Positions 1 through 12,898 of a stretch of DNA of 64,000 nucleotides are shown piece by piece. The stretch's first letter is position 1, and each line of letters begins with the position of its first letter. The notes beneath the pieces were generated by a model. The model had not been told where the DNA came from. It did not search any database and worked only from the letters and a program-made list of their open reading frames with translations. The DNA comes from Prinsepia uniflora (Eukaryota > Streptophyta > Magnoliopsida > Rosales > Rosaceae): contig CM064867.1 in the NCBI GenBank assembly GCA_032719365.1, positions 61,006,136-61,070,135 of the forward strand, in the 5' to 3' direction. The position numbers and the translations under genes were made by a program.

Positions 1-1540
1 TCGCCTTGAAATGCGTGAAACCATGTAAATCAAAATCATCCAAATCATCATCATAGAATCATATCTATAATCCATATAAAACATTTATGCATGTGTCATA
101 GTTTATAAATCAAGGTCCACTCACAGACCGTCCTAAGCTGTTGCCTCGATTTGTGTGCCATATGCCTCACTGGGCTAATCATTGTCACCGGGACTCCCAA
201 ACCTGTCCAAATCAATCTAGAGAGTTACTAACTACCTAATTAAAATCTCATCGAAGCACCGTAATTTTCCGGAATTTTTAAGTATTTTTAAACTCGATCC
301 TAAACCTTCGGATGTCCCGAACATTATCGAGACGATATCCGATCGACACGAAACCAGTCCCAAAATGTTCGTTACATCGAATAGATTAATTCACATGTTG
401 AGAATTTCCCCAAAAGATGCTTCACGCGCCCCCATGCGCTGCACTGTTCACTGTCTTCTTCCTGTAGCAAACCCAGTTCGCCTGGTTCAAACTGGACCGG
501 ACCGGACTGGACTGGTGCGACCGGTTCCTTGTCCAATCTCACTTATTTTCAATCCAATTCAGTCCATTTTGATTCCTAAAGGTACCTAACATAAAACCTA
601 ATCTACTTAGCTATTAAAACACAAGAAAACTAGAAGGAACCATACCTCCCAAGATCAAACCGAAAGCTTGATCTTCAAGCTCGATTTGTTGACCTTCTAG
701 CCATCCACTTCCATCCAAAACGATCCTCATCGAGTTTTCTTGGTCCCTAGGTTACAATAGAATCAAATGGAACACCAAACATCAATAAACTGTCAACTTT
801 CGATTTTTGAAATAAAACTGGGCTCTTGGGTTTTTGTTTGACTCACCCCCGCCGTGGGCTGCCGTCCTCGCCATTCTCAGCCTCTCATTAATCCTCCCAC
901 ACACGTATGGATGCAAGTATGGTGATGGTGTGATGTGGTGTGTGTTTGTTTGCTCAAATGGGAATGGAAAATGGAGGAAGGGTGCTCGGGTTTGTGAAGC
1001 AAACAGAGAGGGATGATGATCAAGTGAGAAGGAAGGAGGTTTGGACGGCCAGGATGGAGGGATTAGATGAGATGAAGGGCTAGGTTGGAAGGTGGGTGAA
1101 AATATATATATTTTTTATTCCAAGTGGACCAATCACACTTGAGATCCACAAAATGGGGTTTTGGGCCAATGGGATGAATGACACTTGTCACTCATCCATG
1201 GGTCCCACCTAGATATTTACCCAATCAGATAATGCCACCTCATCATTGCCTCGTAATCCGTGCATAGTGAAATCAAACTTCCTTGACCCATAACTTTCCC
1301 ATTCGAAGTTCGATTTCGGTGTGTCGTCTGTCTACGTATTCGTATCGACTCGATCTACGTAACGATCCTTGGCCCTCAGCCATCGGACCTCCAGGGTTAA
1401 AAGTTAATATTTTGCCCACGACCAGGGGTAAAACGGTCATTTTATGTCGTTCATTCGATTTCGCTCGACTACACCGATTAACCTTACTAATCCTTGATTA
1501 GTCACTAATCTAATCCCGGAATTCGGGATGGGTCGTTACA
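1..1540 (-). mobile_element. Partial long LTR (left end outside window)
   Basis: Reading the minus strand, this LTR starts at 1540 with TGTAACGACCC and runs off the left edge. It shares with the other long LTRs of the window the block around GTTCGTTACA (367-376), a palindrome-like TGACACTTGTCACTCATCC near 1174-1192, and the pairing arm GTCCACTCACAG (115-126). It is inserted in the 3' LTR of the older element that resumes at 1541; the duplicated target would be 1541-1545 (TTCTT), but its partner lies outside the window. Whether it is a solo LTR or the end of a full element cannot be decided. The short open frames in it are not kept in related LTRs. Confidence 0.85.
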
Positions 1541-1939
1541 TTCTTCCATTTCGACCACCACTCACCGACCATCATTTTTCACACACACACACACTCTCTT
1601 ATATATACTTGAGTAAGTCGGTGGCAATATTGGGAGGGAAACCCCTAGAAAATTCTTGACACATGTCACCCTCCCATATGCTTCACATGCCAAAATTGTG
1701 AAATTACCATTTTACGATTTTGCCAAAATTCTCATTATGCCCCTAAGCTTTTAGACCCATAACTAATCCATCTGAACTTCGATCGTGGCGTGCCGCCTAT
1801 CTATACTCTTAGGAGTTCGAGACCTTTGTGATGGTCCCCACGACACTTTCAACAAATCTCCCGATTAAAAAGTCAACATTTTTACTTTTAGGGGTAAAAT
1901 TGTGATTTTTTGTTTTTCTCAAAATTCCGGTGCGTTACA
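1541..1939 (-). repeat. 3' LTR remnant of family D
   Basis: This is a direct repeat of 5186-5577, with a shared (CA)n tract, the phrase TTGAGTAAGTCGGTGG and CATGTCACCCTCCCATATGC. It is cut on the left by the LTR that ends at 1540. Its sense-strand start is TGTAACGCACC at 1939. Confidence 0.8.
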
Positions 1940-1965
1940 ACCTGCCCCCCTTAAAAAAAATTGGC
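1940..1965 (-). other. Polypurine tract of family D
   Basis: On the minus strand an A/G run ending AAGGGGGGCAGGT lies directly before the LTR start TGTAACGC. This is the usual place for the plus-strand primer of reverse transcription. Confidence 0.7.
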
Positions 1966-2394
1966 CTAACATTTTTATTCATTTTTTTTCTATCACATTA
2001 TTCTGTATATTATCTTAACATATTGCCTTATCATTGTTAACATCATAAGTCACCATGGAACATTTTCAATATCATGGTAACTTAACATAAATAACTTATA
2101 TGATCGTCGAACCGTATTCGAATCGTACTCATTATGTAATTAACTCATCTCATGGCATTTCTATGCTTATAAAATTGTATTATCTTACTTAGAGTCGAGC
2201 TTTATCAGAATCCCGTATAGTTTCACCTTATTTTCCTCCATTTTATAATCAACTCAACCAATTATTTTCTCACATTCCAACTATATCACATAACGGCACT
2301 ATGCGAAGGTTATCATTATAACCACTTTATAAATCCAATCCAAAAACATTACCAACATGTCACCAACCAATATTTCCCCCGGGGGCATCTGTAC

Positions 2395-2790
2395 TACCGG
2401 TAAATCATCCACTCGGGATTCAGAACCTAGCTCGACGTCCCAGTGAATCCTGACTAAGGATTCGGAGCTTAGCACGACATCTAAGTTGTCATTTCCATAC
2501 TAGTCTCAGGATATGGAGCCCAACTAGAAGACTGAGATTAACAAACATCCACATATATACGACTCGGTATTCATAGCCCAGCTTGTTGTCCGAGTGTACA
2601 CTGACTCAGGATTCGGAACCCTTCTCGACGTCTGAGCCAGCACCAATATCAAGATTCGAAGCCCTGCCCAACGTCTGAGACTGTCTAACCACTACCTACT
2701 CATGATTCTGAGCCTATCTCGACGTCTGAGTGGTCATCTCTCACCCTACCAATTCAGAAAAGTAGTATTAACTCAACGTTTGAGACCGAT
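2395..2790. repeat. Diverged tandem hairpin array inside family D
   Basis: There are about six loosely repeated units of 50-70 bp built on a phrase like GGATTCGGAGCC followed by CGACGTC. Each unit is framed by short complementary arms, and the arms differ from unit to unit while staying paired: TCTCAG with CTGAGA near 2513-2550, ACTCGG with CCGAGT near 2571-2606, CTCAG with CTGAG near 2614-2650, and ACTCA with TGAGT near 2698-2732. No protein is encoded. Confidence 0.6.
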
Positions 2791-3534
2791 CCATCACCAT
2801 CTGTCCATAACACAATAAAACCTTATTGAGAACCATATACAAGTTCACAAGCATAATATCATTCATTACATATTTCTACGTACTCCAACTCCATGGATGA
2901 AAATCATAATTCAAATTCTGGGTTTACACCCAAAACCACCAGCTATAATTCAACTTGCAAAACGTACCATTAAAAGAATTCTTAAAACTGTATTAACCTC
3001 AATCAATTCCTTACCTTTAAGAATATGGGAAAGTTATTTCAAATCTAAACAAATTTCCAAAATTCAATTTAAAGCCAACACTTTAGATAACAAATTCCTC
3101 GTAAAACGTCATACATTATATGTCACCAGACCGTTATCATGTAAATATCATAACTTCCAAAACTCATCAAGTAATTTTCCATTGAAATTCAAATTATAAA
3201 AATCCTAATCAATGCAACACCATGATCATTTCCTATCAAAAATATCAAGAAACCGCTTACTTAACACACACAATTATTTCATAAATCAAATCTATCATTC
3301 GAATCTAGGGCATCAGCCCAATCACGATTTATGGCTAACATCGAAAACATAACATCAAATACAATCCTCTTAAAATACATAGTCGAAATTCAGTTAAAAG
3401 TTGAAAAAAATCATGAACAAGCATCATTAGGAAACCAAATTCAAATTATTACCGCGTAAATCATTACACTTATAACTCTTACTTTCAAGAAAATCAATTC
3501 CAAGCCATATTTATACAATCTCATAAGATAACCT

Positions 3535-3547
3535 AACTCTAATACCA
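3535..3547 (-). other. Degenerate primer-binding site of family D
   Basis: The minus strand reads TGGTATTAGAGTT just inside the LTR that begins at 3551. The usual initiator tRNA-Met site is TGGTATCAGAGC. Both differences are C to T, as expected from decay of methylated cytosines. Confidence 0.65.
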
Positions 3548-3550
3548 AGT

Positions 3551-5577
3551 TAACAGGACTTGCCCCTAATTACCCTGAAAAACCGAACTGGTCATGCTCC
3601 CGTTTGACAACTCTTGTCTGACAAAGGATACTATGAATTTTAATTTTCCAAAATTTACTTTAATAACCACCTAATCCGTCATTGAGGGGTTTCCGCCCAC
3701 GTCCAACTCACCAGCCCCGACAAGTGGCAGAATTAATCTATTCAAGAAATTTTACTTTTCTTATATTGTTTGATACTTTACAATTTTAAACATACGACAT
3801 ATAACTATGAGTAATAAATTTAAGTATATTAATTCCTTATGATAGTACATCGCCATTTAAATGTCATCATTTTACACTGTTAGTGAAACCACCAATATAC
3901 ACCATCATAAAACATCATAAATTCATTAAATACCAACAACATAATAATCAAAATTATTCACCAAATATTCATGTCCAAATAAGGTTAAAACTAACATTTT
4001 ATTCATAATCCCCCGTATTCAACCTTCCACTCACAATTTAAACACCAATTCCTCTTAATATCTAATCATAACATAGTCAAAATCCATCCAACCTATAGTA
4101 GTTAATATCACAAAGTACATATATATAATTAAGGACCATTATTGACTAAACTTAAGGCTTAACCCTATTTATATTCCTAACGTTCAAACTATACACTTCA
4201 TATGTTAGAAGGAAACAGAACAATCAAATAATTCCTTGAAGTACTCCATTATATCATAATTGCTTAATAATCCTTTAGAAATCTTTTATAAACATAGTTT
4301 ACTTTGAAAGGGTTTCCTTTCAATGATCATGTCACTCTTAATTTGTGCTTAGTAATGTATTCACAAAAATTCACCCTTTCCACACTTTCCAATTCACTAC
4401 AATTTACTTATTGCAAGTCTACTTGGATCAAAACACGTTTATAGTTAAGTGGTCCATAATTTAGTATTTAATAAGAATATCCATATTAAAACCCAAAACT
4501 TGAACAAGCATATCTTCCTCATGTGATGCCCAATCTCAAATTCAAGACCATTAGAACCATAAGACAGAGAGGAACATTGTTCGTGTTGACCACTTTCCTG
4601 AAAAACCCCGCACGTACTGTCATGCCTCGGCGAAATCTCCTCGTGCATGGGGTCACGTGCGGAAACAGTGTCTCCTTCAGCCTCTGGAGGGGCTGACCCG
4701 TTTTACTGCAACCGGGTTGTTTGGCCCGCGACGGTGACCCCGCCATAACATAGTCATTTCACCTCCAATTTCATCGTTCTAAACGTTAAATCTCATCTTC
4801 ACTAGCCCATAAGAGGATCTAAGACACGATAACAAAGATACGTACCTTAATCTCAAGATTCAAATCTCCAAGATTTCGGCCATGGAGTCCAGGGCCAATT
4901 CTGTAGCTTTTCTTCCTCCGAAATTGCCTCTTCTTAACTCAGAAGGGTGGCATAACCTCCAAGAGCACACTGACGTGACCTTTAGTTGGTTTCTTGTACC
5001 TAAACTGAAAACCCGACCTAGGGACCTACGAGACCCTTTGATTTAGTCTCATTTTCCTACTCTTCACACCCTCTTTCCTTTATTTTCCTTCTCAGAACTT
5101 CATCCTCTTTTTTCCCTGTCCATTTCCTCTTCTCATCCTGACCGTTCTCTAATGGTGGTGGTTGGTTCCCATTTTCTTTCATTTCGGCCACCACCCACCG
5201 ACCAACATTTCACACACACACACACACATTTATATATACTTGAGTAAGTCGGTGGAAATATTGGGATGGGAAAATCCAGAAAATTCCGAACACATGTCAC
5301 CCTCCCATATGCTTCACATGCCAAAATTGTGAAATTATCATTTTACCCATTTTCCAAAATTACCATTATGCCCCTTGACCTTTTAGACCCATAACCAATC
5401 CCTCTGAACTCCGATCTTGATGTACCACTTGTCTATGCACTCAGGAGTTCGAGACATTTGTAATGGTCCCCACGACACTTTCAACAAGTTTCCCGATCAA
5501 AAAGTTAAAAAGTCAACATTTTGACTTTTAGGGGTAAAATTATCATTTTCACTTTTCTTGAAGTTCTGGGGCCTTAC
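3551..5577 (-). repeat. 5' LTR of family D
   Basis: On the minus strand it starts TGTAAGGCCCC (5577) and ends AGTCCTGTTA (3551), about 2.03 kb. It is AT-rich in its 3' half. The part at 5186-5577 is repeated in the 3' LTR at 1541-1939. A target duplication on the right would be GTGCT (5578-5582); its partner lies outside the window. Confidence 0.75.
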
Positions 5578-5582
5578 AGTGC

Positions 5583-5783
5583 TCCCCATTTCATCTGAAA
5601 CTAGGACATATGGTCATGTACACTTCCTCATCGAGATCACCATGTAAGAAAGCATTGTCAACGTCTCATTGGTAGAGATGCCAACCTCACAAGGAAGCCA
5701 CACTGAGAAACAGTTGGACATTGGCATGCTTTTCTATGGAGGCAAAAGTCTCTCTATAATCAATAACTTTAACCTAGTTGTAA
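5583..5783 (-). pseudogene. Copia reverse transcriptase fragment
   Basis: The minus strand reads, with stops, a conserved Ty1/copia reverse-transcriptase stretch: VIDYRETFASIEKHANVQLF, then a W-L-x-Q-x-DV motif, then DNAFLHGDLDEEVYMTI. In copia elements this matches the region around YxETFAPVAK through DVKNAFLHGDLxEEVYM. In-frame stops just after the first block and before DVDNAFLHG show decay. It is cut on the left by family D (at 5577) and on the right by an LTR (at 5784). The gag-integrase part of what is probably the same element lies at 29262-31019, same strand and in the expected order. About 1 kb of coding sequence between the two is missing. Confidence 0.8.
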
Positions 5784-8188
5784 TGTCAGAACCCGTCCCA
5801 AATCCTCTAGATTTACGCGGGACGTGCCTACTCCCATCTGACATGAAGTGTCAGACAAGGGATAATTCTGATCTTAGCCCTAACTGGGCTTCTAGAGTGC
5901 GCTAGGATCGGATGAGGAGTGTGATGTCTCGGTCTCTCCTACAGCCCGGATCCGCGATCAACCTGAAGGAAATTAAAGTCATTAAAATCATTAAAAGCTG
6001 TGAATGGATGAAACAAAAAATTTAATAAAATTCATTTCACAAAAAGACATTTATCATGGTATGCATGCATTCGAAAATCATTTCTCAAATCATTTCTCAT
6101 TTATTTAAATCATTAGGGCCTTAGCCCAAACCGTCAACCAAAATATATGGGAACTCAACCCAAAACCAATCATGTGGGACTCAGCCCAAAACCAAATCCA
6201 TAGGGACTCCACCCAAATCAAGTCACGTGGGTGTCATCCTAAATCTAGTACACGTGGGTCTTAGCCCAAAATCATTCTCAGTGAAATATCAATCATAGAA
6301 CACGGAGTCTCAGCCCCAAACCAATCTCTATAAGACATCATACATATACATATATAAAACCCATCCTCGACATCTCATATGCCCAATCAAGAACCTGTCA
6401 CGATATATCTAAGCATGCATACTACTCGGGTCTCATCTTCGAGTCTACTCTCAGGATCTACAACGTCTGGGAGGGCCTACCACCGGACCCTGTCCGAGAC
6501 TACCTCATATATCTCACTCCTGGGATGTGCTCCCTCTTAAAGTCATTCATCCCAGGCAGTGGATCGTGACACTCCAGGATCATCGACGTCTGGAGGAGAC
6601 TATTCATACGGGAGGGTATATACATATAAGTGAAAACATTCCTTTCTTTCAAATCATAGTTCAACTGGGTCTCATACCCGAGCATCTCAATAGGATTCCT
6701 CGAATCCGATTCAAATCCAAATCTCATAGGCCTCAACCTAAATCCATATTTTAATAGGGTTTTAAACCCGAATTCTCATTTCATAAACCACAACTGGGAC
6801 TTAAGCCCGATTTCACAATTCAACAAGGCCTCAAGCCCGATTTGACAATCAACTGGGCCTCAAGCTCGATACCATGAATCAACGGGGCCTCAAGCTCGAT
6901 ATCACAACCAACTGGGCCTCAAGCCCGAATTGGTAAACCAACGGGGGCTCCTAGCCCGATCATATAACTCAAATGGGCCTCTAGCTCGATTTCTCATCAA
7001 ATCAAATGGACTCTAAGTCCGGTGGTTTCCAATTCCAAATGGGTCTCATGCTCGATTTCATATTTTCAAATCGAAAACCAGTTCATCAAACCATCATTGA
7101 AATACCATCAAGTATAAGCACAGTACAAAACTATAAACCTCAAAATACGTGCAAATACATACACACCAAAACACCACAACCATATGCACTCAAGGCATCT
7201 CAAATCATGTATTTAAAACATATAAACATTTATCCATGCATCACAATTTAGAAAGTAAAGTCCACTCACAGACCGTCCAAAACTGCGCCTCGATACGAGT
7301 GCCATAAGCCTCTCTGGGCTAATCACCATCACCGGGAATCCCAAACCTATCCAAATCATATTAGAGGGTCACTAACTACCTCATTAACCTCTCATTGAAG
7401 CCTCGTAATTTTCCTGAGTTTTTAACTATTTTTAAACTCGATTCTAAACCTTCGGACATCCCGAACTATATCGAAACGATGTCCGATTGACTCGAAACTT
7501 GTCCCAAAATGTTCGTTACATTGAATAGATGAAATTACACGTTGAACACTTCCCCATATTTCTCCCTACATGCAGCCACGCGCCGACCAAAGGCTCTGCG
7601 CGTGGGCTTCACGCGCCGGCTACAGGTTGTCTTCAACTTTCGGCAGATCCGGTCTGAACCGGGTCTCTGGTTTTCGATCCGACCAGACCGGGGAGACCTG
7701 TCCAGGCCCATTTCTCGCTCATTGTTTTTTCCGATTTCATCCCTTCTAATTCCTACACCTTCCTTTACCTCCCTAGAATTTATTTATGATCTTAAAACGA
7801 AGAAAACGGGGAAAAACTCACCTTGGATTTATTGAATAGTGATGGCCATGTTTTCCTCCTCTGTCTAGGCGATTCCAGCGTCCTCCGCCCCTGTTCTCGA
7901 TGCCTCCGTACTCGTAGAAGCCTCACATACATCATCCAATCATCAAACACAGCCCCAGACGTCCCAAAACTTGAAATCAAAATTTGAATAACAATGGGGT
8001 TTCTCGAGTTTACCTTCCTCCCGTGGTTCCTCCGCCGTCCACGACGGCTCTGTCATCGACCAGCCAACATCAACACGGCTTCACCTCACTCTATTGGCCT
8101 CACAACTTCTCAAAGCGGGGAGGGTTGATTTTGGGGCTTTCGGGTTTGGTTGGATGGTCGATCGAATGAGAAAGGGAATGGGGAACAG
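5784..8188 (-). mobile_element. Truncated long LTR (LTR A)
   Basis: The plus strand starts TGTCAGAACCCGTCCC at 5784, the reverse of a long-LTR 3' end, and the LTR continues in minus orientation until another LTR enters at 8189. The pairing arms are CTGTGAATGGA at 5998-6008 and GTCCACTCACAG at 7260-7271; one change makes a G-U pair. Between them is a hairpin array (6793-7060). The shared block GTTCGTTACA is at 7511-7520. The sense-strand 5' part of the LTR is missing, probably lost with the deletion near 26361-29257. No coding region is seen. Confidence 0.8.
6793..7060. repeat. Tandem GGGC...GCCC hairpin array
   Basis: About eight units, about 30-40 bp apart, of the form TGGG-CCTCAAG-CCCGAT. 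The GGGC and GCCC arms pair around a short loop. Some units change an arm, e.g. a GGACTC...GAGTCC-type unit near 7005-7021 (TGGACTCTAAGTCCGG), and stay complementary. Confidence 0.75.
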
Positions 8189-10010
8189 ATGTCAGGACCC
8201 GTCCCAATCCCCCCGGGATTAACGAGGGACGCTCCTGATCCCGTTTGACACGGAGTGTCAAACCATAGAAAATTTGAACCTTTATCCTAACTGGCTTCTA
8301 GAGCACGCCAGGATATAGAGGATGTATGTGATGTCTCGGTCTCTGCTACAGTCCGCACCGTATTCAACCTGAAGGGCATTGAAAACAGAAAGACTGTGAG
8401 TGGAAAAAAAGTAATAAGTTTAGTAAAACACATTTCATAAAAGACCTTTATGCCCTTCACTAAAAAGCATGCATGCATAGTAAAACCATTTCTCAAACCA
8501 CATATGTTTCAATAACCAAATCCATACGGGCCCCTACCCAAAACCATTTACAGAAATCTAGAACATAATAAACATATGTGGGATCTCAGCCCAAATACAT
8601 TTATCAATCATAAAACACAACTTTTCAAATCCAAGAAATCATGTTTATCCATATATTTCATATAACCAATCCTATCACGGTATCTAGAGCTACACGTGTG
8701 CTACCCGGGGACTCAAAGCCCAAGTCTCCCCAAGGTCCACCCAGGTCAATGTCCGTAGATCAATGACCCTCCTTGAGGGTTATAATCCATAGCCTTTCTG
8801 AGAGTAAGGAACTCAACGGTGGTGACTCCACTCAGTCCGTGACTACTCCAGGGTCCACCCAAGCCAACGACCCTCCTCGGAGAAGACAATCCATATATAA
8901 AGGATGGTTTATAAAAAACCTTTTTGAAATCATTCTCAAAACCTTTCAAGGGTTCATGCCGGTCCCTATAAACCATCATGAACCATAAATCCATTTATCG
9001 ATCCTCGACCCAAAATAACAATCTTAAAACATAACTGGGCCCTAAGCCCGAATCCACATACAAAATGGGCCTCTGGCCCGAATCGTAAACCAACTGGGCC
9101 TCGTGCCTGATTTCATAAACTAAATAGGCCTCATGCCTGAGTTCGTAAAGCAAATGGGCCTCGTGCCAAATACGTAAGTCAATTGGGCCACGAGCCCGAT
9201 ACGTAAGTCAATTGGGCCTCGAGCCCAATACGTAAACCAATTCGGCCTCGACCCCGATACGTAAACCAACTGGGCCTCCGGCCCGATGCCTTGTTAAATC
9301 AAATGGACTTCAGGTCCAAGAGTTCGTAAATCAAATGGGTTTCGTGCCCGGTCCATATTTTCAAATCCGAAATAGATTCAAGAACCAACTGGGCCTTTGG
9401 CTCGAGAACGTAACTAAATGGACTACGAGTCCAAGGGTTTCCAAAAAAAAATGGGTCTCGAACCCGAGTTTATCTTTTCAAATCCCAAACCATTTCATGA
9501 AATCATTTCCAAAACTATAAGCACGGAAAATCAATGCAAAACTATAAATCTCGATTTACGTGCAAGCATGTAAATCGCCTCAAAATACGTGAAATCATAC
9601 AAATCACAATCATCCAAATCATCATCATAGAATCACATCTATAACCCATATAAAAAATTTATGCATGCATCAAAGTTTAGAAATCAAGGTCCACTCACAG
9701 ACCGTCCTAAGCTGCCGCCCCGATTTGCGTGTCATAAGCCTCACCGGGCTAACCGTCGTCACCGGGACTCCCAAACCTGTACAAATCAATCTAGAGGGTT
9801 ACTAACTACCTTATTAACCTCTCATTGAAGCTCCGTAATTTTCTCGAATTTTTAACTATTTTAAAACACGATCCTAAACCATCGGATCTCCCGAACATTA
9901 TTGAGACGGTGTCTGATCGACACGAAACAAGTCCCAACATTTTCTTTACATCGAATAGATTAAAAGGCATGTTGAAGTCATCCCCAAAGGATGCTTCACA
10001 CGCCCCCACG
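8189..10010 (-). mobile_element. Long LTR (LTR B), 3' segment
   Basis: The plus strand starts TGTCAGGACCCGTCCCAATC at 8189, the reverse of an LTR 3' end, inside LTR A. The pairing arms are CTGTGAGTGGA at 8394-8404 and GTCCACTCACAG at 9689-9700, with the hairpin array 9034-9464 between them. The LTR is broken at 10010 by a solo LTR, resumes for a few bases at 12904-12915, is broken again by element 1, and continues at 26105-26361. The joined order matches the related LTR at 1-660, which proves continuity. Confidence 0.85.
9034..9464. repeat. Tandem GGGC...GCCC hairpin array
   Basis: At least ten units of TGGGCCTC-n-GCCCGAT type, spaced about 30-40 bp. Variants such as GGGCCACGAGCCC, GGGCCTCCGGCCC and GGACTTCAGGTCC keep the stem while loop and arms vary. 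Spacers often read TACGTAARYCAA. Confidence 0.8.
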
Positions 10011-12898
10011 TGTAACGACACGGAAATTCGAAAAAGGAAAATTTGGAAAATTTGAAGGAAATGACGATTTTGCCCCTAGAATTGGGCGAACGGTAGACTT
10101 TTGGTTCAAGCGGTCAAACGGAATTTGACGGATGACTGTTACGTAGCTCGGGACATCACGAGTTCATAGACAGGTGGCACGCCCGATTCTGACATTCGAG
10201 GATAAAGTTATGATGTTCGGAAGTTAAGGGTAATACGGTAATTTGATTAAACAAGGGCCATTTGTTGACTTTTTGATCGGGACCGTGTTTGGACTTTCCG
10301 TAAGTACCGTTGAATAGGTATCGAGACGCTGAATCCATAGACAGGCGGTATGCGTCAATCGGGGTTCAGATGAAAAAGTTATGGGCTTGAAAAAGTGAAG
10401 GGCAATTTGGTAATTTGTCAAAGAGGGGGTAAAATGGTAATTTGACTGGGTTTTGATGAGTCAATACGGCTGTGATGGCTGATTCAGCCAATTTGGTGGG
10501 TCGGTTATTTCCTTGAGTGACATCTGTCACAATCATATGTGGATTAATGACCTGGATTTTGACATTGGATATATAGGTTTGAATTATCAAAGTCGTGGGT
10601 GTGTTTTGAAGGAAAAACAGAGACAAAGGATAACTGAGCTTGATCAACCTCAATTTCCCCTGTTTGATCGATCTGTGAGAGGAATACAGAGATAATTCTA
10701 GAGGAAGAACAGAGAAGGAAAGATGGTTGACTGTCTGGAATTGTACAGAGAACCCAAGACCCAAACCCTTGGAACCCAAATGTTTCAAAAATTCGAATAT
10801 GAATTTATAGCTCGAGATGCTTCAAATTGAGATTGAAATAAGTCTTCTGAGATCATTTAGATTGGAAACAACTCAAATTCGACGACAATTGTTGTCGTTT
10901 TGGCCTAGAACGAACATGGTGGAAACTGGGAAATCACGAGCTTGAGTTGAGTAATTAGGGGTAAGTTCTTGAGAAATTGATTTCGAAATCATCCTTAGAA
11001 TGAGTCTGCGATGTTGTGTGACTAATTAATTGAAGGATTGGATGATGATTTGAGGAACTCGGACGATGAACAAACCTTGAACCCTTGAGGCTTGATCGAA
11101 TGACTTCGAGGTAAGGAATCACAAAATTGAATGTACATACCTTCAATTCAAGTTAAAACGATAAATTAGCTTAAACAATTGAAGGAATTGACTGGAAATT
11201 GACAGAATCCCAGCCGGGTCACGCCGCGGGCCAACCGAACCCGTTTATCAGTCAGACGGGTTGGGACGACGATTGTGCACTTTACTATAGCAGGCGCGTG
11301 GACTCACGCGCAGCCATTCACAACGGCACGTGGGCTCGAATCCCAAGGTGAGTTCAACATGAAACTTGTCCTATTTAATGTAACGAACATTTTAGCACTG
11401 GTTTCAAGGAAATCAGACACCGTTTCGATATTGTTTCGAGGGTCCGAAGGTTTATGTTACGTTTAAAATACGTATTTAAATCCCAGAAAAATTGGGGAAA
11501 ATTATATGAGGTATATTGAGACGTTAGTAACCCTTGATAATGATTTTGGACAGGAATGGTGATTTCCGGAATTTACGGAAACACGTGCAGCTCGGAAAGC
11601 GAGCGATATGGACGGTGTGTGAGTGGACTTTTATTTTCTACCCGAAATGCATGCATATATGTTTTAAATGCTTTATTATATGATTTGAAATGAATTGGCA
11701 TGATTGATGTGTCGATGTGATGATTTTCGGATTTTGGGAATATTATATTATTTTATATGATTTTGAGCACGATTTTTGAGAAAATTGTGAAATTGTTGTT
11801 TTGGGCGAAGGTCCGGGATTTGAAATTGGTTTTGACTCAGATTATAAGTCGGGAAATTGATTTGATGAAATTGTAATGTTTTTGGCTATCTTTTATGGAT
11901 TTATGTGAAAGTGGCAACTGAGGTTGCGATTGCACGGATTTGCATGAAAATGATATTTTGGGCTTGAGACCCAATTGGATAGTGATTTTGACTCGGATTT
12001 GGAGTCACGTGTGAAAATGGTTAAATCGATGATTTTGATTTATAAAGTGAACTATGGACACTGTTTTTATGATGGATTTGTGGAACTTTCTTTGTGAAAG
12101 CTATGTTTTGGGTAGAGGCCCTATTAAAATGTTTTGACTTGATTTGAGATTTGAATGGTTTTAAAATGAGATTACTGGATTTGGTGACTGTTCCACATAT
12201 ACCATCCTATGTGATTTGATGGTCTCCTCCAGACGTCGTAGATCCTAGAGTAGTCATGATCCACTACCTGGAGATGAGTAGCTCCAAGGGAGGCTCAGTC
12301 TCAGGAGTGTGAGATTATGATGATATCCTCCAGACGTCGTAGATCCTGGAGATAATATCACCCCAGACGTCGTAGATCCTGGGGAGGTACTCGGACGTGA
12401 GACACCCGAGTTTGCACGCGTTGCATTGATATCGTGACGGGTTACTTGGATATTGAGGATTGGTGGTATTATGATTTATTGATATTTGTGTCCAGATACT
12501 TTATATCGTGCACTGATTTGATGAACATGAGTTTTATGGACCATGGGAAAACATGTTTTGATTTTATCGGTCCACTGTTCATACTTGATTTATTTCACAC
12601 TATGACTAATGTTTTATGATATGCATGCATGTTTGTGAATTTGGAGGGTAAGAATGTATTTTGATAAATGTATTTCTACAACTTTGTTTTTTCCACTCAC
12701 ACCTTTTCTGTTTTATTGACCCTCCAGGTCGTGGCAAGATGATCGAGGCTGATCGGGAGGTGGAGGCACGAGTGGGCACAGGTATGGTTATCCCTTGTTT
12801 GGCAAGTGCTGAGGGTAATTTCAGAACTTCAGTTGGCTTGTCAGATGGGAGCAGGACCGGGCACGGTTATCTATGTCCTTCGGGGACGGGTCCTGTCA
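10011..12898 (+). mobile_element. Solo LTR (2.89 kb), target duplication CCACG
   Basis: It starts TGTAACGACACGG at 10011 and ends GGGTCCTGTCA at 12898. The 5 bp CCACG occurs on both sides (10006-10010 and 12899-12903), so this is one LTR left after recombination between two. It belongs to the same group as the LTRs of element 3 (early phrase GGAAAATTTGAAG). A good splice-donor-like AAG/GTGAGT lies at 11344-11352. The pairing arms are GTGTGAGTGGA at 11617-11627 and TCCACTCACAC at 12692-12702. A hairpin array lies at 12227-12384. Open frames in it (for example 10366-10788, minus) have no recognisable product. Confidence 0.93.
12227..12384. repeat. CCAGACGTCGTAGATCCTGG hairpin array
   Basis: Three clear copies of an AGACGTCGTAGATCCT core with outer arms CTCC/TAGAG, CTCC/GGAG and CCCC/GGGG. 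The last two pairs differ from each other but both stay complementary. They are separated by less regular DNA with related arms (ACCTGGAG, TACTCGG/CCGAG). Confidence 0.7.

Larger units (their letters stand above)
1541..5577 (-). mobile_element. Old, short non-coding LTR retrotransposon (family D)
   Basis: Two direct repeats of about 390 bp (1555-1939 and 5186-5577) are related stretches of two LTRs. Each ends on the plus strand in TTACA, that is, starts TGTAA on the sense strand. Beside the left copy is a purine tract (1940-1965 on the complement). At 3535-3547 is a degenerate primer-binding site, and the 5' LTR runs from 3551 to 5577. The internal part is only about 1.6 kb and has no coding frame that I recognise. 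The two LTR copies differ at many positions, so the element is older than elements 1-3. It sits inside the copia reverse transcriptase at 5578. Its left end is hidden by the LTR that ends at 1540. Confidence 0.75.
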
